From Solirubrobacterales bacterium (GTDB lineage Bacteria > Actinomycetota > Thermoleophilia > Solirubrobacterales > Solirubrobacteraceae): 64,000 nucleotides of DNA. Shown one piece after another: positions 17,564-26,585 of the stretch. The stretch lies in the NCBI GenBank assembly GCA_019240115.1, contig JAFAYV010000038.1, positions 84,077-148,076 of the forward strand, given 5' to 3'. How positions within the stretch are numbered: the stretch's first letter is position 1; every line of letters starts with the position of its first letter. The position numbers were made by a program, and so were the translations under genes. The notes under the pieces were generated by a model, which worked only from the letters and a program-made list of their open reading frames with translations, ran no database searches and was not told where the DNA came from.

Positions 17564-17647
17564 TGCGGGCGGAGGGACTCGAACCCCCAAGGGCGCATGC
17601 CCACCGGCACCTAAAGCCGGCGCGTAGACCAGTTCCGCCACGCCCGC
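17564..17647 (-). tRNA. tRNA-Leu (TAG)
   Basis: Class II tRNA with a long variable arm. The acceptor stem is GCGGGCG/CGCCCGC, the anticodon loop TTTAGGT (anticodon TAG) is closed by CCGGC/GCCGG, the variable stem is GGGCATGCGCCC, and the discriminator is A. Confidence 0.95.
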
Positions 17648-17696
17648 GAACGGCGTGGGCGATTCTAGGCGGGGATGCGCGCGGTGCGCGATGCGA

Positions 17697-17779
17697 TACG
17701 GCGGGTGGGATTCGAACCCACACGTCCCAAGGGACAAGGCCTTTTGAGGGCCTCGTGTCTACCGTTCCACCACCGCCGC
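17697..17779 (-). tRNA. tRNA-Leu (CAA)
   Basis: Class II tRNA with a long variable arm (TGTCCCTTGGGACG). The acceptor stem is GCGGCGG/CCGCCGT with a terminal G-U pair, the anticodon loop CTCAAAA (anticodon CAA) is closed by AGGCC/GGCCT, and the discriminator is A. Confidence 0.93.
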
Positions 17780-17814
17780 GCGGGGCCGAGTGTAGTGCCC
17801 CGCGATGCGCGCGG

Positions 17815-18600
17815 TCAGCCGTCGACGACGAGGCCGAGGAGCTCGTCGAGGAGCGCCGTGGGGGCGACGAGGATCCCTTCGGGCATGTCGTCGTGGGCGG
17901 TGAGAGCGCGCACGGTGAGCCCGGCGCGCTCGGCGATGAGGCCGCCCGCCGCGATGTCCCAGGGCTTGACTCCGCGCTCGAACATCGCGTCGTAGCGGCC
18001 GCAGGCGGTCCAGGCGAGGTCGAGCGCGGCAGCGCCGGCGCGGCGGATGTCGCGGACGCGGGGCAGGACGTGCGCGAGCGTGGCGGCCTGGCGGGCGCGG
18101 ACGTGAGCGTCGTAGGCGAAGCCGGTGGCGACGAGGGCCGAGCCGAGGTTCTCGCGTCGGGAGGCGACGATCCCGGCGCCGTTCAGGGTCGATGCGCCCG
18201 AGCGGGTGGCGGCGAAGCTCTCCTCGCGGACGGGGTCCAGGACGACGCCGACGAGCACGCCGTCGCGATCCTCGCAGGCGACGCTGACCGCGAACTGGGG
18301 GACGCCGAAGAGGAAGTTCGTCGTGCCGTCGAGGGGGTCGATGACCCAGCGCAGCTCGCCGTTGCCGCTCGTCGCGCCGCCCTCCTCGCCGAGGATGCCG
18401 TCGGCCGGCCGGTGCTCGCGCAGGACGTCGCGGATCGCGGACTCGGCGGCGACGTCGGCCTCGGAGACGAGGTCGGTGGGACCGCTCTTGGCGCGGATGT
18501 CCTGCTGGTAATGGCCGAAGCGGGTCAGCAGCTCCGAGGCCGCGGCGCGGGCGGCCTCATGGGCGACGGCAAGGAGCTCTGGTTCGGAGACGGCCGACAT
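17815..18600 (-). CDS. Inositol monophosphatase family protein
   Basis: A 261-residue Mg2+- and Li+-sensitive phosphatase (IMPase/SuhB fold) that hydrolyses inositol-1-phosphate or related sugar phosphates. The metal site is intact: GEEGG, the signature WVIDPLDGTTNF and the C-terminal WDIAAGGLIAERAG. In actinobacteria such enzymes supply inositol for phosphatidylinositol or mycothiol, or act on histidinol phosphate; the sequence alone does not decide. A GTG 18 bp upstream is an alternative start. It is followed upstream by a GNAT gene on the same strand with a 50-bp gap. Confidence 0.9.
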   Translation of the reverse strand: MSAVSEPELLAVAHEAARAAASELLTRFGHYQQDIRAKSGPTDLVSEADVAAESAIRDVLREHRPADGILGEEGGATSGNGELRWVIDPLDGTTNFLFGVPQFAVSVACEDRDGVLVGVVLDPVREESFAATRSGASTLNGAGIVASRRENLGSALVATGFAYDAHVRARQAATLAHVLPRVRDIRRAGAAALDLAWTACGRYDAMFERGVKPWDIAAGGLIAERAGLTVRALTAHDDMPEGILVAPTALLDELLGLVVDG

Positions 18601-18649
18601 GGACGTGTCGTCGTACACGGTATTGCGGGTCGCCGGCCCGTGGCGGAGG

Positions 18650-19198
18650 TCACGAGCGGTAGGCCGCCGGGACGGCGAGCCGGCGGCGGTAGAGGACGTG
18701 CGGGAGGCCGACGTGCTCGACCTCGCGCTCGAAGACGAGCCCCGCCTTCTCCATCACGCGCCGCGAGCGGTGGTTGGAGGGCAGCGTGATCGCGATCAGG
18801 CTGTCGGCGAGCTGGGCGCGCTGCGCGAGCCCGAGCAGCGTCCGGCACGCGGCGACGGCAAGCCCTCGGCCCCAGTCCTCGGCGCACAACGCGTACGCGA
18901 GCTCGATCTCGTCCCGGTCGCCGAGGCGCAGGCGGCGCACACCCGCCCGGCCGACGAAGCGCCCGCCATCGCGCTCGCGCAGCGCGTACATCCCGAACCC
19001 GTGCCGCTCCCAGTGGGCGAGATTGTCGGTGAGGTAGCGCTCGCTCGTCGCCCGGTCGCGCGGGCCGCCGAGGGTGGCCATGACCGCCGGATCGGCGTGC
19101 ATCGCCGCCAGGTCGCCGAGGTCGGCGGACCTCAGGCGCCGGCCGACGACCGGACCGAGGTCGATCTTCGTCGGCAGCCGGGTCGCGGCGTCGGGCAC
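18650..19198 (-). CDS. GNAT family N-acetyltransferase (RimJ/RimL-like)
   Basis: A 182-residue acetyltransferase of the Acetyltransf_3 type. The acetyl-CoA loop is degenerate (ALCAEDWGRGLAVAACRTLLGLA, a variant of Q/RxxGxG/A). The late motif ITLPSNHRSRRVMEKAGL is the typical NxxSxxxxEKxGF block. The N-terminal RRLRSADLGDLAAMHADPAVM matches the RimL-type opening. The substrate is unknown. It lies between the deacetylase and phosphatase genes on the same strand. Confidence 0.88.
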   Translation of the reverse strand: MPDAATRLPTKIDLGPVVGRRLRSADLGDLAAMHADPAVMATLGGPRDRATSERYLTDNLAHWERHGFGMYALRERDGGRFVGRAGVRRLRLGDRDEIELAYALCAEDWGRGLAVAACRTLLGLAQRAQLADSLIAITLPSNHRSRRVMEKAGLVFEREVEHVGLPHVLYRRRLAVPAAYRS

Positions 19199-19222
19199 GG
19201 GACTGCGTCCGCCGGCGGGCCA

Positions 19223-20467
19223 CTACCTGTAGATCAGCCGCTGGCCGAGCAGCTGGGTGACGGTCACGAACCGGTAGCCCTCGCGCTTGAAGGTCGCGAT
19301 CTCCTGCGGGAGCGCGGCCAGGGTCTCGGAGCGGTCGCCGCCGCCGTCGTGCTGGATGATGATCGAGCCGTTGTGGGCGGTGCTCGTGACGGTGTGGTAG
19401 ATCGCGCCGACGCCGGGACGCGACCAGTCGCGGGGGTCGACATCCCACTGAATCGTCGTAAAGCCCAGCGACCGCGCGAGGGAGATGAGCGACCCGCTGA
19501 CCGCGCCGCCGGGGGCGCGGAACAGGCATGGGGTGAAGCCGCGGGTCGCCTGGCGGATGGCGGCGGCAGCCGACTCGATCTCGCCGCGGGCGAAGCTGCC
19601 GCCGCCGGCGACGTCGGCGTGGTTCCACGTGTGATCGCCGATCATGTCGCCGTCGGCGAGCATGCGCCGCTCGACGGCCCCGCCCTGACCGTAGGTCGAG
19701 ATCTGGTCGCCGATCTCGAAGAAGGTCGCGGGGACGTCGTAGCGCTCGAGCACGCTGAGGAACTGCGGGGTGTCGTACCACGGGCCGTCGTCGAAGGTGA
19801 GCGCGAGCTCGTGGACGCTGCGCGGGCCGTTGGTGACATACGCGGGGCCGCTGGCGATGCAGCCGGCGATCCGCGGCACGCGCAGGTGGACGAGCGTCGC
19901 GGTGGCGGGGAACACGCTTGCGCATCCCGGCGGGCCGCGGCGACCGGACGCGCAGCGCGCCGCCGCCAGGGCGCTCCGCGCCTGCCAGCGGATCGGGGCG
20001 TAGGTCCGCGCGCCGTAGGTCTGCGGCAGAAACGTCGCGGTCAGCTCGCTGGGGCTTGGACGGGTGACGGTGGCGGCAACGAGCATGGCCCGCCCGGCGA
20101 CGCGGCCGCGGACCTGCTGGTGAACGAGTCGCGGACGGCGGCCGTCCGCCGCCGGCGGAATGACGCAGAGCTGATCGGTGACCGCGCCATCGGACCGCCG
20201 CTCGACGAGCAGGCACAGCGAGCGACCGAGGCGCTTGGCGACGCGCGGCGAGAAGGACGCCGACAGCTTGACGCTGAACACGAGGAGCTGGCCGGACTGG
20301 GTGAGCGAGGCGGAGACCACCGTCGGTGGCGGACCACTCGAACGGGGACCGCCGCGACGCGGACCGCCGCTCGGGCGCTGGGCGAGCGCCACGGGCCCGG
20401 CGACGAGCGCCGTCGCGGCGAGGACGAGGGCGATGACGGCCTTGATCCCGAGCAGCTTGGCGCGCAT
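19223..20467 (-). CDS. Secreted polysaccharide deacetylase
   Basis: A 414-residue protein with an N-terminal signal peptide or membrane anchor (KAVIALVLAATALVAGPVALA), a long low-complexity and beta-rich region (about 30-210) and a C-terminal NodB domain. NodB motif 1 is LALTFDDGPWYDTP and motif 2 is MIGDHTWNHADV (the HxxxH metal site). Motif 3 is FRAPGGAVSGSLIS, and motifs 4 and 5 are WDVDPRDWSRPG and SIIIQHDGGGDRSETLAALP. All residues needed for metal-dependent deacetylation are present. Likely substrates are cell-wall glycans (N-acetylglucosamine or N-acetylmuramic acid). It is divergent from cofD, with 48 bp between starts. Confidence 0.92.
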   Translation of the reverse strand: MRAKLLGIKAVIALVLAATALVAGPVALAQRPSGGPRRGGPRSSGPPPTVVSASLTQSGQLLVFSVKLSASFSPRVAKRLGRSLCLLVERRSDGAVTDQLCVIPPAADGRRPRLVHQQVRGRVAGRAMLVAATVTRPSPSELTATFLPQTYGARTYAPIRWQARSALAAARCASGRRGPPGCASVFPATATLVHLRVPRIAGCIASGPAYVTNGPRSVHELALTFDDGPWYDTPQFLSVLERYDVPATFFEIGDQISTYGQGGAVERRMLADGDMIGDHTWNHADVAGGGSFARGEIESAAAAIRQATRGFTPCLFRAPGGAVSGSLISLARSLGFTTIQWDVDPRDWSRPGVGAIYHTVTSTAHNGSIIIQHDGGGDRSETLAALPQEIATFKREGYRFVTVTQLLGQRLIYR

Positions 20468-20515
20468 TGGGGCGCGCGACTATAGACCCGCGACACGACA
20501 TACACTGGCCGGCCG

Positions 20516-21475
20516 GTGTGCGCGGGAATCCAGACCATTGGCGGCGGGCCGATCGTCGTCCTCGCGGGGGGCACCGGCGGAGCGAAGCTGGCTCGCGGGA
20601 TGCTCGACGTCGTCGGGTCCAGGCTCGTCGTCATCGCCAACACCGGCGATGACATCGAGATCTACGGCGCCTACGTCTCCCCCGACGCCGACCTGGTCAC
20701 CTACACGCTCGCCGACCGGATCGACGACCGCGGCTGGGGCCTGCGCGACGACACGTTCGCGGTCATGGCCGGGATGCGCGAGCTCGGCGTCGACGTGTGG
20801 ATGCATCTCGGCGACCGCGATCTCGCGTTCGGGCTCGAGCGCTCACGGGCGCTCGCCGCGGGCGAGCGGGCGACCGCGGTCCAATCGCGGATCGCCAGCG
20901 CGCTCGGGGTCGGCGCCGCGGTGCTGCCGATGAGCGACGCGCCGGTCCGCACGCGGGTGCTCGCCGGCGGGCGCTGGTGGCCGCTGCAGGAGTTCATGAT
21001 CGTCCGCCGGGGCGAGGGCCCGGTGCAGGAGGTCGACTTCCGTCACGCCGCCGCCGCGGCGCCGACCCCCGAGGTGCTCGCCGCGCTCGCCGACGCCTCG
21101 GCGATCGTCATCGGGCCGTCGAACCCGGTGATCTCGATCGGGCCGATCCTCGCCGTGCCCGGCCTCGCCGACGCGATCCGCGCCAGCGCGGCGCCGGTGG
21201 TGGCGGTCAGCCCGCTCGTGCGCGGCGCCGCGGTCAAGGGCCCGACCGCCGCCTGTCTGCGCTACGCCGGCCACGGGGTCGACAGCGACGGCATCGCGGC
21301 GACCTACGCGGGCCTGATCGACGGCCTCGTCGCCGACGCGCGCGCCACCGACGCGCCGACGCTCGAGACCGACGTGGAGCTGAACGCCCCGGAGAGCCGG
21401 ACCCGCGTCGCCGAGGCGACGCTGCGCTTCGCCGCCAGCCTCGGGCCCACGCGTCGCCGCCCGACTAGCGTGTGA
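20516..21475 (+). CDS. cofD: LPPG:FO 2-phospho-L-lactate transferase (CofD)
   Basis: A 319-residue transferase that joins the phospholactate (or enolpyruvate) moiety to FO, giving F420-0 or its dehydro form. The family opening IVVLAGGTGGAKLARGM is present, as are VIANTGDDIEIYGAYVSPD, LGDRDLAFG and the region around IVIGPSNPVISIGPILAVPGL. Start is a GTG just upstream. The stop overlaps the cofC GTG by 4 bp. Together with cofC and cofE it forms a compact F420 operon; the FO synthase is encoded 10 kb away. Confidence 0.95.
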   Translation: MCAGIQTIGGGPIVVLAGGTGGAKLARGMLDVVGSRLVVIANTGDDIEIYGAYVSPDADLVTYTLADRIDDRGWGLRDDTFAVMAGMRELGVDVWMHLGDRDLAFGLERSRALAAGERATAVQSRIASALGVGAAVLPMSDAPVRTRVLAGGRWWPLQEFMIVRRGEGPVQEVDFRHAAAAAPTPEVLAALADASAIVIGPSNPVISIGPILAVPGLADAIRASAAPVVAVSPLVRGAAVKGPTAACLRYAGHGVDSDGIAATYAGLIDGLVADARATDAPTLETDVELNAPESRTRVAEATLRFAASLGPTRRRPTSV

Positions 21476-22140
21476 CCGTGATGAGAACGCTCGCGGTCCT
21501 TCCGATCAAGAACCTCGATCAGGCCAAGCAGCGCCTGCGCGCCGAGCTCGAGCCGACGACCCGCCGCTCGCTCGCTGAGTCGATGTTCTCCGACGTGCTG
21601 GTGGCGCTGCGGCGGACCGAGCGGATCGATCAGGTGATCGTCGTCTCCTCGGACAACGTCGCCCAGCGGATCGCCGGCGGCTATCAGGCGCACGTCGTTA
21701 CCGACGCGGACACCGGGCACAACGATGCCGCCGCGCGCGGCGTCGCCCAGGCGCTCGAGCTGGGGGCCGATCGGGTGCTCATGGTGCCCGCCGACTGCCC
21801 CCTGATGAGCCCGATCGAGCTCGACGAGCTGCTCGCCAGGCCGGTCCACTCCCCCTCGGTGCTGATCGTCCCCGACCGTCACGGCACGGGCACCAACGCG
21901 CTGCTGCTCACCCCGCCGGAGGCGATGGCGCCGTCCTTCGGCCCCGGCAGCCACGAGCGCCACCTGCGCGAGGGCGCGGCGGCCGGAATCGAGGCGCGGA
22001 CCGCCGAGGTGCCGACGCTCGCGCTCGACGTCGACACGCTCGACGACCTGGCGGCGGTCCAGGAGACGCTCGAGCGGACGCGGGGCAACGCGGCGCACAC
22101 CCGCGGCATGCTGCGCCAGCTGCTGAGAAGCCGCACGTGA
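21472..22140 (+). CDS. cofC: 2-phospho-L-lactate / PEP guanylyltransferase (CofC/FbiD)
   Basis: A 222-residue nucleotidyltransferase that activates the three-carbon acid with GTP for CofD. Motifs include the N-terminal LAVLPIKNLDQAKQRLR, the sugar-NTP-transferase-like VLMVPADCPLMSP and DRHGTGTNALLL, and the C-terminal LALDVDTLDDLAAVQ. In actinobacteria the substrate is probably PEP, giving the dehydro-F420 route. The start could be the GTG overlapping cofD (GTGA) or the ATG 9 bp later. Confidence 0.93.
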   Translation: MTVMRTLAVLPIKNLDQAKQRLRAELEPTTRRSLAESMFSDVLVALRRTERIDQVIVVSSDNVAQRIAGGYQAHVVTDADTGHNDAAARGVAQALELGADRVLMVPADCPLMSPIELDELLARPVHSPSVLIVPDRHGTGTNALLLTPPEAMAPSFGPGSHERHLREGAAAGIEARTAEVPTLALDVDTLDDLAAVQETLERTRGNAAHTRGMLRQLLRSRT

Positions 22141-22150
22141 CGACCTCCCG

Positions 22151-22900
22151 GTGATCACCGCCCGCGCGCTCGACGGACTGCCGATCGTCCGCGCGGGCGA
22201 CGATCCGGCGCAACTCATCGCCGCCGCCATGCCGCCGGGCGCTCCCGACGCCGGCGACGTGCTCGTCGTCGCCCACAAGCTCATCTCCAAGGCCGAGGGC
22301 CGCACCCGACGCCTGTCCGAGGTCAGGCCCGGCGAGCGCGCTCGCGAGCTCGCCGCGACGCTCGAGAAGGACCCGCGGCACGTTCAGGTCGTGCTCGACG
22401 AGACGCGCGCGCTCCGCCGCGCCGAGCACGGCGTCCTGATCGCCGAGACCCGGCACGGCTTCGTGTGCGCCAACGCGGGCGTCGACGCCTCCAACGCGCC
22501 CGACGATGACACCGTCATCCTGCTTCCGGACGCGCCCGACGACTCGGCCCGGCGGCTGCGGGCCGGGCTGCGCGAGCTCCTCGGGGTCGCGCCCGCGGTG
22601 CTCATCACCGACTCGTTCGGCCGCGCGTGGCGCCACGGCCAGTGCGACGTGGCGATCGGCTGCGCGGGCCTGGTCCCGCTCGAGGACTGGCGCGGGCGCG
22701 CCGACGCCCGCGGGCGCGAGCTGAAGGCGACGTGGATCGCGATCGCCGACGAGCTCGCCGCGGCCGCCGATCTCGCTCGCGCCAAGGACGCCCTGCAGCC
22801 CGCGATACTTGTCTCCGGCGCCGGGCGCCACGTCAGCGCGCCGGACGGCCCCGGCGTCGGGCCCCTGCTGCGCGAGCCCGAGGCGGATCTGTTTCGCTGA
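22151..22900 (+). CDS. cofE: F420-0:gamma-glutamyl ligase (CofE)
   Basis: A 249-residue ligase that adds glutamates to F420-0. Typical blocks are VLVVAHKLISKAEGRTRRL, RHGFVCANAGVDASNAP, VLITDSFGRAWRHGQCDVAIGCAG and KATWIAIADELAAAADLA. It is the short archaeal-type form, without the C-terminal nitroreductase-like domain that follows in mycobacterial FbiB. Start is a GTG 10 bp after the cofC stop. It is last in the cofDCE operon and convergent with fabI. Confidence 0.95.
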   Translation: MITARALDGLPIVRAGDDPAQLIAAAMPPGAPDAGDVLVVAHKLISKAEGRTRRLSEVRPGERARELAATLEKDPRHVQVVLDETRALRRAEHGVLIAETRHGFVCANAGVDASNAPDDDTVILLPDAPDDSARRLRAGLRELLGVAPAVLITDSFGRAWRHGQCDVAIGCAGLVPLEDWRGRADARGRELKATWIAIADELAAAADLARAKDALQPAILVSGAGRHVSAPDGPGVGPLLREPEADLFR

Positions 22901-22952
22901 CGCCCCAGCCGATGGTGAATCGCGCGAGCGCCCGGATCCGCTGCCGTGAACG

Positions 22953-23726
22953 TCAGTCCGCGGGGCCGCCGACGGCGTGGAAGCCACCGTCGACGTGGAC
23001 GATCTCGCCGCTGATCGCCTGCCCGTAGTCCGAGAGCAGCCAGCAGATCGCGCGCGCCACCGGAGCGGGATCGCCGACGTCCCAGCCGAGCGGGGCCTGG
23101 CGCTCCCACATCCGCGAGAGCTGCTCGAAGCCGGGGATGCCGCGCGCGGCGACGGTCCCGAGCGGCCCGGCGGAGACGAGGTTGACGCGCACGCCCGAAG
23201 GCCCGAGATCGCGCGCCAGATAGCGCGAGACCGACTCGAGCGCGGCCTTGGCGACGCCCATCCAGTCGTAGATCGGCCAGGCCACGGCGGCGTCGAAGTC
23301 CATCCCGACGACCGACCCGCCGCGCGGCATGAGCGGCAGGATCGCGGCGACGAGCGACTTCAGCGAGAACGCGCTGGTCAAGAACGCCTGGGCGGCGCTG
23401 TCGGCCGGCGCGGTCATGAACTTGCCGCCGAGCGCGTCCTCGGGCGCGAAGGCGATCGCGTGCAGGACGCCGTCGACCGTGCCCCACCGCTCGCGCAGCG
23501 TCTCGGGCAGCGCGGCCAGATCGCTCTCCTGATTGACGTCGAGCTCGAGCACGTCGACCGGCGTCGGAAGCCGCGCGGCCGCGCGCTCGGTCATCCGCCG
23601 GACGCGCCCGAAGCTCGTCAGCAGCACCTCGGCGCCCTCGTGCTGGGCCTGCTCGGCGGCGTGGAAGGCGATCGAGTCGCGGGTGATGACGCCGGTGATC
23701 AGCAGCCGCTTGCCGTCGAGGATCAC
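22953..23726 (-). CDS. fabI: Enoyl-[acyl-carrier-protein] reductase, NADH (FabI)
   Basis: A 257-residue SDR of the FabI type, which performs the last step of each elongation cycle. It has the divergent cofactor loop typical of FabI (LLITGVITRDSIAFHAAEQAQHEGAE) and the catalytic Tyr-x6-Lys pair in YDWMGVAKAALESVSRYLA, rather than Tyr-x3-Lys as in FabG. The C-terminal block GQAISGEIVHVDGGFHAVG is also present. Start is taken at the GTG where the conserved core begins; in-frame codons upstream are not conserved-looking. It is separated from accD by a 159-bp gap, so it may have its own promoter although it follows the fab operon. Confidence 0.93.
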   Translation of the reverse strand: MILDGKRLLITGVITRDSIAFHAAEQAQHEGAEVLLTSFGRVRRMTERAAARLPTPVDVLELDVNQESDLAALPETLRERWGTVDGVLHAIAFAPEDALGGKFMTAPADSAAQAFLTSAFSLKSLVAAILPLMPRGGSVVGMDFDAAVAWPIYDWMGVAKAALESVSRYLARDLGPSGVRVNLVSAGPLGTVAARGIPGFEQLSRMWERQAPLGWDVGDPAPVARAICWLLSDYGQAISGEIVHVDGGFHAVGGPAD

Positions 23727-23885
23727 GCGAGGAGATCCCTGTGGCCCATCCCGCAACTCCGCACCCCACTTCGCGGCTGCAAATCTTCGCCTGGCGGCGT
23801 CCTCGGACCTCGATGTGCCAGAGGCACACCTTCGGTCCTGCGTCCTTGCCATGCTCGATTTTCGCTCGCGAATCGGGGCACGGAC

Positions 23886-25316
23886 TTACGGGATGGGCCA
23901 CTCGTCGGCGGCGAACGACCGCAGCGCCCAGGCGAGCCGGTCGCGCGTGTCCGCTGGCTCGACGATCTCGTCGACGAATCCATCGGCGGCCGCCGCCTCG
24001 GCGCGCAGGTGCTCCTCGGTGTAGACGGCGGCGAGCCGCTCGCGCTCGGATTCGGGGTTCTCGGCGGCGAGCAGGTCGCGCCGGTTGACGATGCCGACGG
24101 CCGCGCGGGCGCTCATGATCCCCAGCTCGGCCTCGGGCCACGCGAGCACGAGGTCGGAGCCCAGGTCGCGGCAGTTCATCGCCAGGTAGGCACCGCCGTA
24201 GGACTTGCGCAACATGACGGTGAGCTTCGGCACCCGTGCCGCCGCGAACGCGCGCACGAGCGAGGCGCCGTGGCGGATGACGCCCGCCTGCTCCTGGCGC
24301 GAGCCGGGCATGAACCCGGGGGTGTCGACGACCGCGACGAGCGGTATCCCGAACGCGTCGCAGAAGTTGACGAACCGCGCGGCCTTCTCGGCGGCCTGGG
24401 CATCGAGAACGCCGCCGAGATAGCGCGGCTGGTTGGCGACGAGGCCGATCGGGCGGCCGTCGAGGCGCGCCAGGCCGGTGACGACGTTGCGCGCCCAGCG
24501 CGGGCACAGCTCGATCAGCGACTCGCGGTCGATGATCCCGTTCAGCGCGTCGCGGACGTCGTAGGCGCTGCGGGGCGAGCTTGGCACGAACGCGGCGGGG
24601 TCGTGCGCCGCCGGGGCCAGCGACGTCGTCCGCGGCAGCCGGTGCCCCGCCGCCGTCGGCAGGTAGCCGAGCAGCTCGCGGACGCGAACCGCCGCCGCCG
24701 CCTCGTCGGCCTCGACGAGGTGGCTGACGCCGTTGCGCTCGTGGACGCCGGGACCGCCGAGGCTGGCGGCGTCGATCTCCTCGCCGAGCGCGTCGCGCAC
24801 GACGCTCGGGCCGGTGAGGAACATCGCGGCGTCCCGGGTCATGACGATCAGGTCGGTGAGCGCCGGCGAGTACGCGCCGCCGCCCGCCGAGGCGCCGGAG
24901 ACGATCGAGATTTGCGGGACGACGCCGTTCAAAGCGACGGTCTCGCGGAAGATGCGCCCGTAGCCGCCGAGCGCCGCGGTTCCCTCCTGCATCCGCGCGC
25001 CGCCCGACTCGACGAAGCCGACGACGGGCAGCTTCGCCCGCTGGGCGGTGGTCAGAACGCGCACGATGGTGTCGGCGTGGCGCTCGCCGAGCGAGCCGCC
25101 GAGATACGTGCCGTCCTGGGCGTAGCAGGCGATCGGACGCCCGTTGACGGTGGCGGTGGCGCCGATCACGCCGTCGCCGGCGATCGCGCGTGCGCCGAGG
25201 CGGTCCGAGCGCGCCCGCGAGCGCAGCACCCGGATGGTGCCCGGATCGCACAGCGCCTCGAGGCGCTCGGCAGGGGTCAGCCGGGCGGCCGGCTCGATCG
25301 GGGCGACGACGCTCAT
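23886..25316 (-). CDS. Acyl-CoA/acetyl-CoA carboxylase carboxyltransferase subunit
   Basis: A 476-residue biotin-dependent carboxyltransferase of the AccD/PccB type with both crotonase-like halves. The N-half holds GRPIACYAQDGTYLGGSLGERHA and VGFVESGGARMQEGTAALGGYG; the C-half holds GLVANQPRYLGGVLDAQAAEKAARFVNFC and VVDTPGFMPGSRQEQAGVIRHGA. Position inside the fab operon suggests malonyl-CoA supply for fatty acid synthesis, but propionyl-CoA carboxylation is possible. No biotin carboxylase/BCCP gene is in the window. The ATG overlaps the fabF stop by 4 bp. Confidence 0.92.
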   Translation of the reverse strand: MSVVAPIEPAARLTPAERLEALCDPGTIRVLRSRARSDRLGARAIAGDGVIGATATVNGRPIACYAQDGTYLGGSLGERHADTIVRVLTTAQRAKLPVVGFVESGGARMQEGTAALGGYGRIFRETVALNGVVPQISIVSGASAGGGAYSPALTDLIVMTRDAAMFLTGPSVVRDALGEEIDAASLGGPGVHERNGVSHLVEADEAAAAVRVRELLGYLPTAAGHRLPRTTSLAPAAHDPAAFVPSSPRSAYDVRDALNGIIDRESLIELCPRWARNVVTGLARLDGRPIGLVANQPRYLGGVLDAQAAEKAARFVNFCDAFGIPLVAVVDTPGFMPGSRQEQAGVIRHGASLVRAFAAARVPKLTVMLRKSYGGAYLAMNCRDLGSDLVLAWPEAELGIMSARAAVGIVNRRDLLAAENPESERERLAAVYTEEHLRAEAAAADGFVDEIVEPADTRDRLAWALRSFAADEWPIP

Positions 25317-26536
25317 GGCTTGCCGGGGGCGCCGCGCAGCGCCAGGACGACGTTGTGCCCGCCGAACGCGAACGAGTTCGACAGCGCCAGCGGCGGATGG
25401 CCGTTGGTGCCAAGCGCCCGTGCCTCGCCGGGAACGAAGTCGAGGTCGAGCTCGGGGTCGGGCTCGTCGAGGCCGAGCGTCGGGGCGATCACGCCGGTCT
25501 GCAGGGTGCGGACGGTCGCGATCGCCTCCACGGCACCGGCCGCCCCGAGCAGGTGGCCGATCGACGACTTCGTCGAGGAGACCGGCACGCTCATCGCCGC
25601 ATCCCCGAGCGCGGCCTTGATCGCGCGAGTCTCGGCGGCGTCGTTGAGCTGGGTCGAGGTCCCGTGGGCGTTGATGTAGTCGACGTCGTCGGGCTGCGCG
25701 CCGGCGTCGCGGATGGCGAGCTCGACGGCGCGGGCGGCCGGCGCGCCGGACGGCTCGGGAGCGGTGATGTGATGGGCGTCGGTGGTCGACGCGTAGCCGG
25801 CGACCTCGGCGAGGATGGTCGCTCCGCGGACGGCGGCGGACTCGGCATCCTCGAGCACGAGCACGCCGGCGCCCTCGCCCATCACGAAGCCGTCGCGGCG
25901 CAGGTCGAACGGGCGCGAGACGCCGGTCGGCGACAGCGCCTGCATCGCGTGGAAGCTCGCGAAGCCGAAGTCGGTGAGGGCCGCCTCGGCGCCACCGCAG
26001 ACGACGGCGTCGGCGTCGCCGTACTGGATCATCCGCAGCGCCGCGCCGACCGCGTGAGCGCCGGAGGCGCACGCCGAGACGACGCCGTAGCTCTGGCCGC
26101 GCAGCCCGTGCTTCATCGTTACCGCGGCCGCCGCGGCGTTGGGCATGTACCCGGGGATCCCGAGCGGCGAGACGGCCTTGGAACCGCGCGTGTCCATGAT
26201 GCGGATGTTCGTCTCGACGGTCGCCTGGCCGCCGATGCCGGTCGCGATGACGCAGCCGAGCCGGAACGGGTCATAGGGCGCCTCCTCGCCCCACGCCTGT
26301 CCGATCGCCTCCCCGGCGGCCACGAGCGCGAACTGGGAGAAGCGGTCCAGGCGCCGCGCCTCCTTGACCGACAGGTGGTCGACGGCCTCGAAGTCGCGGC
26401 AGAACCCGGCGCCGTCGGAGATCCCGACGACGCCCTCGGTCCAGCGATCGTGCAGCGGGACGGCGCCGATCCCGAGCGGGGTCACAGCGCCGAGACCGGT
26501 GACGACGACGCGACGGCGGTGGCGCTCCGAGCTCAC
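25313..26536 (-). CDS. fabF: 3-oxoacyl-[acyl-carrier-protein] synthase II (FabF)
   Basis: A 407-residue condensing enzyme with an intact Cys-His-His triad: SACASGAHAVG (nucleophile Cys), NAHGTSTQLND and KSSIGHLLGAAG. The N-terminal RRVVVTGLGAVTPLG and C-terminal SNSFAFGGHNVVLAL frame the thiolase fold. It elongates acyl-ACP with malonyl-ACP. No FabH is present in this cluster, so initiation is encoded elsewhere. The gene lies 49 bp downstream of acpP. Confidence 0.95.
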   Translation of the reverse strand: MSSERHRRRVVVTGLGAVTPLGIGAVPLHDRWTEGVVGISDGAGFCRDFEAVDHLSVKEARRLDRFSQFALVAAGEAIGQAWGEEAPYDPFRLGCVIATGIGGQATVETNIRIMDTRGSKAVSPLGIPGYMPNAAAAAVTMKHGLRGQSYGVVSACASGAHAVGAALRMIQYGDADAVVCGGAEAALTDFGFASFHAMQALSPTGVSRPFDLRRDGFVMGEGAGVLVLEDAESAAVRGATILAEVAGYASTTDAHHITAPEPSGAPAARAVELAIRDAGAQPDDVDYINAHGTSTQLNDAAETRAIKAALGDAAMSVPVSSTKSSIGHLLGAAGAVEAIATVRTLQTGVIAPTLGLDEPDPELDLDFVPGEARALGTNGHPPLALSNSFAFGGHNVVLALRGAPGKP

Positions 26537-26585
26537 CCGCGATCGTCCTCGCGCGTGACGTCGACGGGCACGGCGACGGTGCTCA

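Noticed and set aside
18525..20501. Long minus-strand frame (658 codons)
   Set aside because: Arginine-, alanine- and proline-rich throughout, with no domain. It is antisense or out of frame to the deacetylase, GNAT and phosphatase genes, which have clear motifs.
22384..25413. Long minus-strand frame (1009 codons)
   Set aside because: Arg/Ala-rich shadow across fabI, accD and cofE; none of its segments resembles a protein family.
22977..25679. Long plus-strand frame (900 codons)
   Set aside because: Antisense mirror of fabI-accD-fabF, typical of high-GC genomes with strong third-position bias.
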